Source: Bacillus sp. V59.32b
GTDB lineage: Bacteria > Bacillota > Bacilli > Bacillales > DSM-1321
DNA: 64,000 nucleotides
Direction: 5' to 3'
Assembly (NCBI RefSeq): GCF_003429085.1
Contig: NZ_QVTC01000033.1
Span: 16,816 to 80,815, forward strand
Both the position numbers and the translations under genes were made by a program. The notes beneath the pieces are model-generated. The model ran no database searches. It saw only the letters and a list, made by a program, of their open reading frames with translations, and had not been told where the DNA came from. Shown here one piece after another: positions 34,502 to 44,084 of the stretch. Position 1 is the first letter of the stretch. Each line of letters starts with the position of its first letter.

Positions 34502-35864
34502 ATGCAAAACATTCTGATAAGATCGGGTATGTCTCCCTTCGACACATTCGATGCACCTCATATATTGGTTAACAACTCTATTGGAGGTAACGTAGGAAAT
34601 CTAGTTTATGCATACAGTGTTTTTCGTACATTAATGACAGAAGGAACTAATCTTACACCAGATTATTATGATTATGATCCAAAACATGCTGGTGAAATTA
34701 ATGAGAAGTATGACTTATACGTCATACCGTTAGCTGATGCTTTTCGTGAAGAGTTTGTCCCGTCATTACGAAAATACACTAAATTAATAAAAAAACTTAC
34801 AATTCCTGTTGTTGTTATTGGTGTAGGGTTGCGTGCTCCATTTGAACCAAAGTTAAATGAGGGTTTTCCTTTTGATAAAGACGTCAAAGCATTTGTTAGC
34901 GCTGTATTAGAGAAGTCTGGTATGATTGGTGTTCGAGGTGAGATTACTTCTAAATACCTTTCTGGATTAGGTTTCCGAGAAGGAATTGACCACACCGTAA
35001 TCGGATGCCCTTCTATGTATGCCTTTGGAAGGGAATTAAATATACGAGAAACTAATATAACAAGAGAATCAATGGTTACTGTAAACTCATCGCGGCTTTC
35101 TCCAAAACATGTATTAGATTTTATTTCAAGAAGCATGAAAGAATATCCGAACCATTATTTTATTCCACAATGGATGAAAGAGATGAAGCTAGTATACGCA
35201 GGATTCCCTTCTATAGCAGAATCCAGCAACAATTATCCATCTAAAATATCAGATCCAACATATATTAATAATAGAGTGCGATTTTTCTTAAATGTACCGA
35301 CATGGTTGGATTTTATCAGACAAGCAGATTTGAGCTTTGGAGCCAGATTGCATGGAAATATAGCAGCGACGATTGCTGGCACACCTAGTATTTTAATTCC
35401 TAAAGATGCTCGAATGAGAGAACTGGCGGAATACCATCAACTGACACATGTAATGGCAAATGACCTGTCAGATGACACTACTCTAACAGAACTAATTGAA
35501 AAAAGCTGATTTTCAACAACCTGTCAAAAATCAAGGAAAGAATTTCGATCACTTTATAAGATTTTTAAATAAAAATAATTTGGATCATATCTATAAAGAG
35601 CAACTTGTGCCTGCTAGAGTACCATTTGACAAGAAGTTGTCGGAAATTCAGTTACTTCCTCCCATATCTCCAATCAATAGCTCCAGTTTAGAAGAAATGG
35701 TGCAACGTTGGGAAAATTATAATTTGCAATTAGAAAATAGTAATAAAACGCTTAAAAAGGAGTTAGTTGAAAAAGACAAGAAAATTAGAAAATACCAGGG
35801 CACATTAAATAGAAAATCGGTACGGTTGGCTCTGAAAACTGCAAATATGTTAAGTTTAAAATGA
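34502..35864 (+). pseudogene. Polysaccharide pyruvyl transferase family protein, split by a 1-nt frameshift in an A6 run
   Basis: The first frame (34502-35509) is a 335-residue PS_pyruv_trans domain, with VIGVGLRAPFEPKLNEG, FGARLHGNIAATIAGTPSIL and LAEYHQLTHVM as typical late motifs. It ends in ELIEKS-stop. Removing one A from the run at 35499-35504 continues the protein as ELIEKADFQQPVKNQGKNF for another 118 residues, to 35864. That extension contains a coiled coil (EEMVQRWENYNLQLENSNKT) and a basic tail. So one protein of about 453 residues is inferred. The shift could be a true mutation, phase variation by A-run slippage, or a sequencing error. The enzyme would add pyruvate ketals to, or otherwise modify, a surface glycan. 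Confidence 0.78.
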
Positions 35865-36053
35865 TGTTCAAAGCGATTTTAACATATATTTGAACATAAT
35901 CATGTTCAGCTTTCCCTATAAAAAACCTTAGCTAAGATTGCCTATAATATGTAATACTTTTGAAGATGTTTTGCAATGTTGTTTCTGTTAATAGCGATTT
36001 TCCTGCTTAAACAATACTTGTAGCGGATTGTTGCCCTTAACTGGAAAATTCAT

Positions 36054-36082
36054 AAAACCTCCCCAATAATTGGGGAGGTTTT
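36054..36082. terminator. Bidirectional-looking hairpin
   Basis: Perfect 13-bp stem AAAACCTCCCCAA / TTGGGGAGGTTTT with a 3-nt loop; A4 and T4 flanks make it usable on either strand. Confidence 0.65.
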
Positions 36083-36693
36083 ATGAATTTTCTTTATAAT
36101 CAATCTAACCGCTATATATTAGTTTAGTTACAAAAACTAAAAGGGTTGGAAAATCAGCATGAGATGCTTTTTTAAAAATGAAGCCTTATGTTTTAATTTG
36201 CTTAGTGGCTTTGATTGAAAAATGATAGTGATGATGATTTCAATAAATACTTTTCTCGATTTATCAAGAATGAAAATACCGTAGGAACTTTTAAAGTAAC
36301 TTCTACTAAAGAAAATTTATTAATAACTCCTTTAAAATAACATTACATTTATAAGTATATTAACATATTTAGTTTAAGTTTTAGTCTATATTAGATCAAA
36401 TTGCATTGCATTTTGGTCTTATTTGTGTGTCTATATGTAGAAATGGCCTTAACAGGTAGAATTATACTTACACCACACAATTCACCAAATAAAAGGTTCT
36501 TGTATACAGTAATTCAAAAACCATCACCAAATGCTAAAAATATTTAAGATATGAAATTTATTTAAAAAGATAAATTTATAGCTGAATATGGAACTATACA
36601 AATATATAAATAGAACTTATAATAGCATAAGCTAGTTAATCATTTTTCGACATATTTTTTAGTATTGTTAATTAGCAGAAAGGATGTTTTAAA
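36083..36693. other. AT-rich region upstream of galU with one short coding trace
   Basis: A plus-strand stretch at 36215-36340 reads KNDSDDDFNKYFSRFIKNEN, TVGTFKVTSTKENLL and ITPLK to a TAA. It has no RBS and looks like the C-terminal scrap of a lost gene. The rest shows nothing. TATAAT at 36618-36623 is a possible -10 for galU, with no clear -35. Confidence 0.3.
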
Positions 36694-37578
36694 GTGAAAG
36701 TTCGGAAAGCAGTTATTCCGGCTGCAGGATTAGGAACGAGATTTCTGCCAGCAACGAAAGCTATGCCTAAAGAAATGTTGCCAATTGTGGATAAACCAAC
36801 GATTCAGTATATTATTGAAGAAGCTATAGATTCTGGAATTGAAGATATTATTATTGTTACAGGTAAGGGAAAGAGGGCAATTGAGGATCATTTCGACTCA
36901 GTGCCGGAACTTGAACTAAACTTACTTGAAAAAGGAAAACAGGATCTACTTCACTTAATAGAAGAAACAACGAAGATCAATATACATTATATCCGACAAT
37001 CAAAGCCAAAAGGTCTTGGAGATGCGATTCTCCAAGCTAAAGCATTTATCGGTAATGAACCATTTGTGGTTATGCTTGGAGATGATATAGTTCAAGCTGA
37101 AACTCCTTGCACTAAACAATTAATTGATCAATACGAAAAAACAAACAGTTCTGTATTAGGTGTACAAAAAGTGCCGAGTGAAGAAACATATCGCTATGGA
37201 ATCGTATCATATAGCGACGTTGTGGAATCTGGTTTATATAATGTGAATTCATTAATTGAGAAACCCCGTCCGAATGAAGCTCCATCCAATTTGGCTATTT
37301 TAGGTAGATATTTATTGACGCCGGAAATATTTCATTATTTAGAGTCACAGGAACCGGGTTCAGGTGGAGAAGTTCAATTGACAGATGCTATAGCACGATT
37401 AAATAAAGAACAACTAGTTTATGCATTTGAATTTGAAGGGAAACGCTATGACGTGGGTGATAAAATGGGCTTTATTCGTACAACTATGGAATTTGCAATT
37501 GCCCATAAAGAATTAAGGCAAGATGTTTTGAAAATGATAGAGGAAATGTATGACAATTATATTCGTACTCATATGTAA
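36694..37578 (+). CDS. galU: UTP-glucose-1-phosphate uridylyltransferase
   Basis: A 294-residue nucleotidyltransferase of GalU/GtaB type. The N-terminal nucleotide-binding signature is [20 protein letters not shown], followed by [17 protein letters not shown]; the catalytic region has [29 protein letters not shown] and the lysine-containing [16 protein letters not shown]. It makes UDP-glucose from glucose 1-phosphate, the product of PgcA (14059-15792). GTG start after GAAAGGATG. It is the first gene before a GT2 and a GT-C-like protein, which suggests that glucose is the sugar loaded onto the lipid carrier by the next enzyme. A second galU/gtaB copy elsewhere in the genome is common. Confidence 0.93.
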   Translation: MKVRKAVIPAAGLGTRFLPATKAMPKEMLPIVDKPTIQYIIEEAIDSGIEDIIIVTGKGKRAIEDHFDSVPELELNLLEKGKQDLLHLIEETTKINIHYIRQSKPKGLGDAILQAKAFIGNEPFVVMLGDDIVQAETPCTKQLIDQYEKTNSSVLGVQKVPSEETYRYGIVSYSDVVESGLYNVNSLIEKPRPNEAPSNLAILGRYLLTPEIFHYLESQEPGSGGEVQLTDAIARLNKEQLVYAFEFEGKRYDVGDKMGFIRTTMEFAIAHKELRQDVLKMIEEMYDNYIRTHM

Positions 37579-37620
37579 TTATAGTGAGCAAGAATCATTA
37601 GAATTGGAGCGGAATTAATA

Positions 37621-38553
37621 ATGACTGAACCAAGAATTGCTGTTTTGTTACCTTGTTATAATGAAGAGATAACAATCGGAAAAGTTATTGATGATTTTAA
37701 GAGAGTGTTACCACAGGCTACTATTTATGTGTATGATAATAATTCAAAAGATCGTACTTCTGAAATTGCCCGAGAACACGGGGCGGTTGTAAAATTTGAA
37801 CCCCGTCAAGGCAAAGGGAATGTAGTTAGATCAATGTTTAATGATATAGATGCTGATTATTATATAATGGCCGATGGAGATGATACGTACCCTGCTGAGT
37901 TTGCACCAAAATTACTCGCCCCTTTGGTTGCTCAAGAGGCAAACCTAGTAATTGGTGATCGGTTATCAAACGGTACTTATACTGAAGAAAACAAGAGGAA
38001 TTTCCATAACTTTGGAAACGTGTTAGTGAGAAAATTAATCAATTGGTTATATAAAAGTGATATTAACGATATTATGACTGGATATCGTGCTTTCGATCGT
38101 TATTTTGTAAAAACAATGCCTGTGCTGAGCCCAGGATTCGAGATTGAAACAGAAATGAGTATTCATGCACTTGAAAATCGTTTTTTAATTAAAGAAATTG
38201 AGATCGACTACCGGGATAGGCCTATAGGAAGTGAGTCTAAACTAAATACTTTTTCTGATGGATATAAAGTAATTATGACAATCTTAAAGCTTTGCAAAAA
38301 TACAAAACCACTATTTTTCTTTGGGATTTTAGCTTCAATATTTTGTGTTTTAGGTTTAGCCAGCGGGATTCCGGTTGTTTTTGATTACCTTAAAACCGGA
38401 CTAGTTGAACGGATGCCCACTGCAATTTTGGCAACGGGCTTAATGCTACTATCGATGATGTTTTTTATGTGTGGGTTGATTTTAGATACAATTGCACATA
38501 AACATAAACAGTTATATATGTTGGAATTAATCAAGATCAAAAAATTAATATAA
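37621..38553 (+). CDS. GT2 glycosyltransferase, Dpm1/GtrB-like, with two C-terminal membrane helices
   Basis: A 310-residue enzyme. The GT-A domain shows IAVLLPCYNEEITIGKVIDDF, VYDNNSKDRT and the metal-binding DXD-like MADGDDTYP, followed by DIMTGYRAFDRYFVK, as in dolichol-phosphate mannose synthase and GtrB/CsbB. Two membrane helices end the protein (residues about 230-255 and 266-292). The expected reaction is NDP-sugar plus undecaprenyl phosphate giving Und-P-sugar on the inner leaflet. RBS GGAGCGG precedes the ATG. The next genes encode a GT-C-like membrane protein and a small paired transporter, the partners needed to flip and use that lipid-linked sugar. Confidence 0.88.
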   Translation: MTEPRIAVLLPCYNEEITIGKVIDDFKRVLPQATIYVYDNNSKDRTSEIAREHGAVVKFEPRQGKGNVVRSMFNDIDADYYIMADGDDTYPAEFAPKLLAPLVAQEANLVIGDRLSNGTYTEENKRNFHNFGNVLVRKLINWLYKSDINDIMTGYRAFDRYFVKTMPVLSPGFEIETEMSIHALENRFLIKEIEIDYRDRPIGSESKLNTFSDGYKVIMTILKLCKNTKPLFFFGILASIFCVLGLASGIPVVFDYLKTGLVERMPTAILATGLMLLSMMFFMCGLILDTIAHKHKQLYMLELIKIKKLI

Positions 38554-38609
38554 TAATTTATAGAGCATCAAGAAATAAGCTCTTGAGTTGTTATAAAGGA
38601 GTATAGTCT

Positions 38610-40481
38610 GTGAAGTACAGAAATATCATTATTGTTGCCCTTTTTTCCGTAATTGGTATCGTTTGTACAAACTTTTATTATGTTGATTCATTGACATTAA
38701 ATTGGCCAATTGCATTATTTATCTTCTTCTTCTTTCTTTTATTGCTTAGAAATTGGGCGAATTTATGTTTTTCGTGGATTAACATTACTGCAAGTTTAAT
38801 TCTAGCAATTTTTTGGTTGTATAGTTCATATAATGGACAAAGTCACTTAACAAATGACACATTACAACTGATAATCTTGATTACTTCAACTTTAATAATT
38901 TCTTTTTTCTTTTATTTGTTAATTTCAGAACTTCAGCAACCATTTCAGAAAGAAGTGACTAAGCCGAATTTTTTTTGGTTTACAATTTATACTCTTATTC
39001 CGATAATTAGTTGGTCAAGATATTTTTTAGCATACTATCCTGGTAAAATGACTAATGATTCTTTCTGGCAGTGGTCAATGGCTCATGGAGTTAAACCTTA
39101 TCATTCTTGGCATCCGATTCTTCATACTTGGTGGATAGAAGCAACTACTTGGATATACAATTCCCCAGCTACTTTTATTATTAGTCAGATAATTGTGGTA
39201 GCTCTTATTGTGGGTTATTCACTTTACATTTTACAATCTTTAGGAACACCTAAAATCTTGGTGATAACTTTATCACTACTATATGCTTTTTACCCAATTA
39301 ATGGATATTATATGGTGACGATGTGGAAAGATATTCCTTTCGCTGCTTTTATTTTACTGATCACAGCGATATTTACTTTGATTGTAAGAACTAATGGAAA
39401 ATGGCTCGATAAGAAATCTAATATAGTCTTATTAATATTAGCGAGTTTTATTACAATGAATCTTAGAAATAATGGCTTTCTAGCCTTATTGGCTGCTTTT
39501 GTAATTCTTATAATATTTATGAAAGCCATTAGAAAGAAAACTATATTTACTTTGATAAGTATTCTTGTAATTCATTTTATTTTTAATGGTGTTATCGCGA
39601 AATCTTTCCATGTTATTGAAAATCCGTTAAACCAAGCCTTGGCTATTCCTTCTCAACAAATAGGAGCGACGTATAAATTCAATGGACAATTTACTCCTGA
39701 ATTAAAGTCATATTTTAATCAAATTCTACCTGAGGAGAATTGGAAAAAAAAATATAATCCTTATATTGTTAATCCAATTAAGCATGACCCTTTATATAAT
39801 CCGAAAGTCATAGACGAAGACTTTGGAAGGTATCTAAAAAATTGGGCCAAATTGCTTCAGTTAAATTTTGATATTTACGTCAAGGCGTATCTAGATCAAA
39901 CTTCTGTATTATGGAGATTTTATTCTCCTGAAGGTTATAAGGTATATGTGAATTCTACTACTGATATAGAAGACTATCCACTTAAAACACGTGTATTATT
40001 TTCGGAAACGTCTTTAAACAAATTCTACTATAATCCAAAAGAATCTGTGATAGAAAACGGTTATACATTATACAAGAGTGAAGCAGAAGGAAATTTACCT
40101 GCTAAGGATATTCTTTCATATAGTGAATATAAAAAGTCAGTTAGTAAGTCACTTATTAATTTGAAAAGTGAATCAAAACAAGAAAATTGGAAAAAAGAAT
40201 TCGATCAAAGTTTTTATAACCTAATAAATTATAAAATGAACTATTTTGCTAAAGGTGCAATTCCGATGGTTCTGTTACTATTGGCTGTAGTTTCATCATG
40301 TATAAGAAATGGTAAGAAAGGTTTAATTGTATTTGCTCCTGCTTTATTTCTATTGCTAACAGTTGCCATAGCTCTTCCTGCAACTGATTTTCGTTATACT
40401 TTCAGCTTCATTTTTAGCATACCTTTTCTAATTCTGTATGGAAAAACAAGAGAAATTAATAATTTTGAAAGAGATGCATGA
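38610..40481 (+). CDS. DUF6020-type GT-C-like membrane glycosyltransferase
   Basis: A 623-residue polytopic protein. There are several helices in the first 130 residues, then a conserved loop YYPGKMTNDSFWQWSMAHGV, PYHSWHPILHTWW (acidic/histidine-rich like GT-C first loops), more helices with FYPINGYYMVTMWKDIPFAA and MNLRNNGFLA, and an extracellular domain at about 330-530 before the last three helices. This is the signature order of the DUF6020 family, related in layout to mannosyl/oligosaccharyl GT-C enzymes. Inference: it transfers a sugar from Und-P-sugar to an extracellular wall polymer. GTG start after AAAGGAG. It overlaps the next gene. Confidence 0.78.
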   Translation: MKYRNIIIVALFSVIGIVCTNFYYVDSLTLNWPIALFIFFFFLLLLRNWANLCFSWINITASLILAIFWLYSSYNGQSHLTNDTLQLIILITSTLIISFFFYLLISELQQPFQKEVTKPNFFWFTIYTLIPIISWSRYFLAYYPGKMTNDSFWQWSMAHGVKPYHSWHPILHTWWIEATTWIYNSPATFIISQIIVVALIVGYSLYILQSLGTPKILVITLSLLYAFYPINGYYMVTMWKDIPFAAFILLITAIFTLIVRTNGKWLDKKSNIVLLILASFITMNLRNNGFLALLAAFVILIIFMKAIRKKTIFTLISILVIHFIFNGVIAKSFHVIENPLNQALAIPSQQIGATYKFNGQFTPELKSYFNQILPEENWKKKYNPYIVNPIKHDPLYNPKVIDEDFGRYLKNWAKLLQLNFDIYVKAYLDQTSVLWRFYSPEGYKVYVNSTTDIEDYPLKTRVLFSETSLNKFYYNPKESVIENGYTLYKSEAEGNLPAKDILSYSEYKKSVSKSLINLKSESKQENWKKEFDQSFYNLINYKMNYFAKGAIPMVLLLLAVVSSCIRNGKKGLIVFAPALFLLLTVAIALPATDFRYTFSFIFSIPFLILYGKTREINNFERDA

Positions 40482-40831
40482 TTATGAATAGATTATCATA
40501 CGGAATATTATTTATGGTTTTTTCTGCTTTGTTTACTGCAACAGGACAAGCTTTGTGGAAATTAGCGACAAAAGGATTGTTTTCTTGGGAACTTTATATG
40601 GGTTTTTTCTGTTACGCGGTGGGAGCTATATTAATGATTATTGCTTTTCGTTATGGTAGCCTTTCAGTTCTCCATCCATTACTTAGTTTAGGTTATGTCT
40701 TTGCAATAATTATTGGTATTCAGTTTTTAAATGAGGATATAACAAGAAATAAGTTAATGGGCAATGTTTGTATAGTATTAGGGGCGATTCTACTGGGAAT
40801 AAGTGGAAGTCAAGAACGGGTGAAAAAATGA
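40478..40831 (+). CDS. Small EmrE/ArnE-like membrane protein, first of an overlapping pair
   Basis: A 117-residue protein with four membrane helices of the EamA/small multidrug resistance type (FMVFSALFTATGQALWKLA, then SVLHPLLSLGYVFAIIIGIQ, then FLNEDITRNKLMGNVCIVLG). It starts at ATGATTATG (40478 or 40484), overlapping the GT-C gene, and its stop overlaps the next start (ATGA). Such pairs act as asymmetric dimers; ArnE/ArnF flip Und-P-aminoarabinose. In this operon it is the likely flippase for Und-P-sugar made by the GT2. Drug export is the alternative, but the operon context argues against it. Confidence 0.78.
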   Translation: MIMNRLSYGILFMVFSALFTATGQALWKLATKGLFSWELYMGFFCYAVGAILMIIAFRYGSLSVLHPLLSLGYVFAIIIGIQFLNEDITRNKLMGNVCIVLGAILLGISGSQERVKK

Positions 40832-41148
40832 TCGGGTTTTTATTGATTACCATGACATTGTTTGGTGCTCTTGGAGGGCTATTCTTTAAACAATTTACTA
40901 ATGAGAATAATAAGAATAATAAGAAACTATATTTCCTTTTCTTGGGTTGTTTAATGTATGGAATAGGAGCGATATTAAATGTAGTTCTATTACGTTTTTT
41001 ACCTTATACTACAGTATTCCCGTTGACTTCAATAACTTATATCTGGACAATGGTTCTTTCTTTTTTAATTCTGGATGAAAAAATCAATAGATATAAATTT
41101 CTTGGTCTACTCTTTATAATAGCTGGAACATTTCTATTAGTGAAATAA
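40828..41148 (+). CDS. Small EmrE/ArnF-like membrane protein, second of the pair
   Basis: A 106-residue four-helix protein: MIGFLLITMTLFGALGGLFF, a basic/Asn-rich loop NENNKNNKK, LFLGCLMYGIGAILNVVLL, FLPYTTVFPLTSITYIWTMV and LGLLFIIAGTFLLVK. The ATG at 40828 is chosen because it overlaps the stop of the partner gene in ATGA; an in-frame extension to 40768 would lie inside that gene. The two proteins are similar in fold but not identical, as expected for a heterodimer with opposite topologies. A strong terminator follows, so the unit galU, GT2, GT-C and the pair ends here. Confidence 0.78.
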   Translation: MIGFLLITMTLFGALGGLFFKQFTNENNKNNKKLYFLFLGCLMYGIGAILNVVLLRFLPYTTVFPLTSITYIWTMVLSFLILDEKINRYKFLGLLFIIAGTFLLVK

Positions 41149-41166
41149 CTTTGTTTTACGAAAATT

Positions 41167-41207
41167 AAAAAAGGATATATTCCCTGCACTGGAATATATC
41201 CTTTTTT
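41167..41207 (+). terminator. Terminator after the glycosylation operon
   Basis: Perfect 17-bp stem AAAAAAGGATATATTCC / GGAATATATCCTTTTTT with a 7-nt loop. Confidence 0.88.
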
Positions 41208-41473
41208 AATCATACACACTATGATTTATTTTGATTAAATACGAAAAATTAGGTATATTCTCATTAAGGAATTTTTAAAGAAATAGATAATCATATTAAA
41301 CAATGCTTTATACACGAGAGCAAATACAAAAAGATTATAGTAGTAGTGGGCTTTAATAATTTATTGATTTTCAATTGTTACTAAAATTAACCATTGAGTT
41401 AACCTTTTTATTGTTCGTTAAAAAGGGAAGATTATATGTGTCTCTGAAAACACTATGAAAGAGGGATTAGTAA
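41208..41473. other. Gene-free spacer before the GT4 gene
   Basis: AT-rich, with no ORF or named motif. GAAAGAGGG just before 41474 is the ribosome binding site of the GT4 gene. Confidence 0.3.
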
Positions 41474-43033
41474 ATGAGAAGAGTGTTCATGCTGCTTTAT
41501 GATATAGATGTGAATAAAGGAGGGATAACAAGGGTTCTGTTTAATAGATCTAAAGCTTTAAGTAATAGGGGTTATAATGTGGATTTAATAACTTTGGATT
41601 ACAAAGATAATTATAAAGAAATTTCCAATAAACTGAGAAAAATGGGTAGACTTTCAAAAAATGTAGAGATTTTAAATGTCTATGATTATTATCGCCATAA
41701 AAATACAGAAAAAAAAAGGGGAAGAAAAGCAAAAAAGCTACTTTCTTATTATAAGAATCAATCTATATTAGACGAGAAAGGTTATTTAATTCAAGATGAT
41801 GAATATGAAACTAAACGTTACGCTCGGTATTTTAAAAATGGACGTTATGTAAAATATAAAAAATGGGACAAAAAGGGGAAATTGAGTCATATAGATTTTT
41901 TTGATAATAATCGTAACAGGTATAAAAGAGAAGTCTTTTCATCGGAAGGATATTTATTAAGAGAGATCTTTTTTGATCTAAATAATAACGAACCCAAACA
42001 AGAGTTATTGTATACAGAAGATGGCTTTTGTTATCTTAACAGATGGTTCAACCCAGAAAAGGGTAACCTCCAACAACAATTTCTATTTGATGTTAGAACA
42101 AATAAAGGACAAGTATTTAAAAGTAATCAAGAATTTCATGTATATTGGTTGAATGAGCTTCTCCAAAAGGAAGAAACTAAGCCCTTTTTAATCTGTGACG
42201 GTGTGGGATCGGCGAATAAGGTATTGGAAGTAAGTAAAGAACTAGCTTATCGAATTTATACTATACACAGTAATCACTTCAGTTATCCTTATAAATTTGG
42301 TTCTCCAATAAAAAGTAATCATGTTAAAGTATTAGAAAATTTGGAGACTGAAGAAGCTCTTGTGGCATTAACTCCTAGGCAAAAGGATGATATAGTTCAT
42401 CAATTTGGTAATTATAATAATGTATTTGTCATTCCTAATGCTGTTACTGAAATGGATGAATTTAAGGGTGATAAGGATGGGAAATTAGTTACCATGGTCG
42501 CTAGATATCATGAAGAGAAGGGTATAGACGAAGCAATTGAGGCTTTTAGAATTGTGGTGAATCAAATACCTGATGCTCGATTAGAGATATATGGAGACGG
42601 TCCACATAAAGAGACTCTTTCTTCTCTGATTAAAGATTTGTCTTTGGAAGAAAATGTTAAGCTAAAGGGATATACCACTAATGTTGAAGAGGTTTTCGGA
42701 AAAGCTCTATTTTCTTTATTGACATCAAAATATGAAGGACTGAGTGTCGTTACATTAGAATCAATGGCAAATTCTACTCCTCTAATCAGTTATGATGTAT
42801 TGTATGGATCAAGTGACTTAATTAAAGATGGATATGATGGATATTTGGTGGAAGAGAGGAATAAAGACATAATGGCTGAACGAATTATTCACTTGCTCCA
42901 TCATCCTGATTTAGCAAAAGAAATGGGCATAAGGGGTAAAGAAAAGGTATTGAAAAATTACTCTGAAGAAGTTGTCACAAACAAATGGATTGAATTATTC
43001 GAGCATTTAGAAGATACGGGGCAAAAAATGTAA
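41474..43033 (+). CDS. GT4 glycosyltransferase of TagE/TarM type (teichoic acid alpha-glycosyltransferase)
   Basis: A 519-residue retaining glycosyltransferase. The N-terminus (LLYDIDVNKGGITRVLFNRSK) and a beta-rich insert of tandem hairpins at about 95-215 (GYLIQDDEYETKRYARYFKNG, WDKKGKLSHIDFFDNN, YTEDGFCYLNRWFNPEKGNLQ) are as in TarM and TagE, where this region mediates oligomerisation. The C-terminal GT-B half has MVARYHEEKGIDEAIEAF and the E-x7-E motif in YEGLSVVTLESM. TagE glucosylates poly(glycerol phosphate) and TarM adds GlcNAc to poly(ribitol phosphate), so glucosylation or GlcNAc addition is expected. It stands just upstream of tarIJ. TagE itself is longer (about 670 residues). Confidence 0.83.
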   Translation: MRRVFMLLYDIDVNKGGITRVLFNRSKALSNRGYNVDLITLDYKDNYKEISNKLRKMGRLSKNVEILNVYDYYRHKNTEKKRGRKAKKLLSYYKNQSILDEKGYLIQDDEYETKRYARYFKNGRYVKYKKWDKKGKLSHIDFFDNNRNRYKREVFSSEGYLLREIFFDLNNNEPKQELLYTEDGFCYLNRWFNPEKGNLQQQFLFDVRTNKGQVFKSNQEFHVYWLNELLQKEETKPFLICDGVGSANKVLEVSKELAYRIYTIHSNHFSYPYKFGSPIKSNHVKVLENLETEEALVALTPRQKDDIVHQFGNYNNVFVIPNAVTEMDEFKGDKDGKLVTMVARYHEEKGIDEAIEAFRIVVNQIPDARLEIYGDGPHKETLSSLIKDLSLEENVKLKGYTTNVEEVFGKALFSLLTSKYEGLSVVTLESMANSTPLISYDVLYGSSDLIKDGYDGYLVEERNKDIMAERIIHLLHHPDLAKEMGIRGKEKVLKNYSEEVVTNKWIELFEHLEDTGQKM

Positions 43034-43141
43034 ATGACAAGGATGAAATACCTAAGAAAAAGGGGTCCTTTCTAAGGTAGTTTTTCGTGTTTTTTTACAT
43101 CGTTATGCAAGTGATTGTTTTGAAACTTAATTGTTAAGGAT

Positions 43142-43178
43142 AAAGGTATTTCTTGTGCTAGATTAGAAATACCTTTTT
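43142..43178 (+). terminator. Terminator between the GT4 gene and tarI
   Basis: AAAGGTATTTCT / AGAAATACCTTT perfect stem with an 11-nt loop and a T5 run. A weaker hairpin lies at 43048-43076. Confidence 0.8.
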
Positions 43179-43243
43179 ACATTTTGATGGAATTTTAATT
43201 CTAGTTTAATATCCGGATTAAGTAAAGGTTCTATCTATTACCG

Positions 43244-43272
43244 TTGAAAAGCGATATAAAAACGTGTATAGT
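43244..43272 (+). promoter_or_regulatory. SigA-type promoter of the tarIJKL operon
   Basis: TTGAAA (43244-43249), a 17-nt spacer, and TATAGT (43267-43272) lie about 100 nt before the tarI start and after the terminator. Confidence 0.65.
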
Positions 43273-43370
43273 TTATTTGGGTTAATTGTCGTTTGTTGAC
43301 GTAATTTACTTAGAATTTTCACTGCAATCTTGGATGAAAGCTACAGTTTTATTAGGAGGGGATGGATTAG

Positions 43371-44084
43371 ATGATCTATGCAGAAATACTAGCCGGGGGA
43401 AAAGGTACCCGCATGGGCAATGTTAATATGCCCAAACAATTTTTACTACTTAATAACAAACCAATTATTGTTCATACCGTCGAAAAATTTATTCTGAATG
43501 ATCGTTTCGATAAGATCCTTATTATTACTCCTAAAGAATGGATTAACCATACAAAAGATATTATTAAAAAGCATATTGGAAACGAAGGCCGCTTAGAAAT
43601 AGTAGAAGGCGGTAAAGATCGTAATGATTCTATCATGAACGGAATTAAATATATTGAAAGTAATTATGGGATAAATGAAGATGATGTTATAGTTACACAT
43701 GACTCCGTCCGCCCATTTCTTACTCATAGAATTATAGAAGAAAATATCGACGCTGTCCTTGAACATGGGGCTGTTGATACGGTGATTGAAGCCATTGATA
43801 CCATAATTGAATCGCGGGATGGGGACGTAATTTCAAATATACCTGTACGTGATACCATGTTCCAAGGACAGACACCACAGAGCTTTAATATTAAAATGCT
43901 GGTGAAACATTATAATTCATTGTCCGAAGATCAGAAAAATATCCTTACAGATGCTTGTAAAATATGTGCCTTGAGCGGTGAAAAGGTGAAATTGGTTACA
44001 GGTGAAGTATTTAACATTAAAGTGACGACTCCTTATGATTTAAAGGTCGCGAATGCTATTATACAGGAGCGGATCTCTCAATGA
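43371..44084 (+). CDS. tarI: Ribitol-5-phosphate cytidylyltransferase
   Basis: A 237-residue IspD/TarI-type enzyme: the glycine-rich [49 protein letters not shown] and [16 protein letters not shown]. It makes CDP-ribitol from ribitol 5-phosphate and CTP. Immediate overlap (ATGA) with a tarJ gene and the following teichoic acid genes settle the choice between IspD and TarI. RBS TTAGGAGGGG precedes the ATG at 43371. It is the first gene of tarI-tarJ-tarK-tarL, preceded by a good SigA-type promoter. Confidence 0.94.
   Translation: MIYAEILAGGKGTRMGNVNMPKQFLLLNNKPIIVHTVEKFILNDRFDKILIITPKEWINHTKDIIKKHIGNEGRLEIVEGGKDRNDSIMNGIKYIESNYGINEDDVIVTHDSVRPFLTHRIIEENIDAVLEHGAVDTVIEAIDTIIESRDGDVISNIPVRDTMFQGQTPQSFNIKMLVKHYNSLSEDQKNILTDACKICALSGEKVKLVTGEVFNIKVTTPYDLKVANAIIQERISQ

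Noticed and set aside
43371..44084. IspD (isoprenoid pathway) identity for the cytidylyltransferase
   Set aside because: The gene overlaps tarJ and lies in a teichoic acid operon, which fits TarI.
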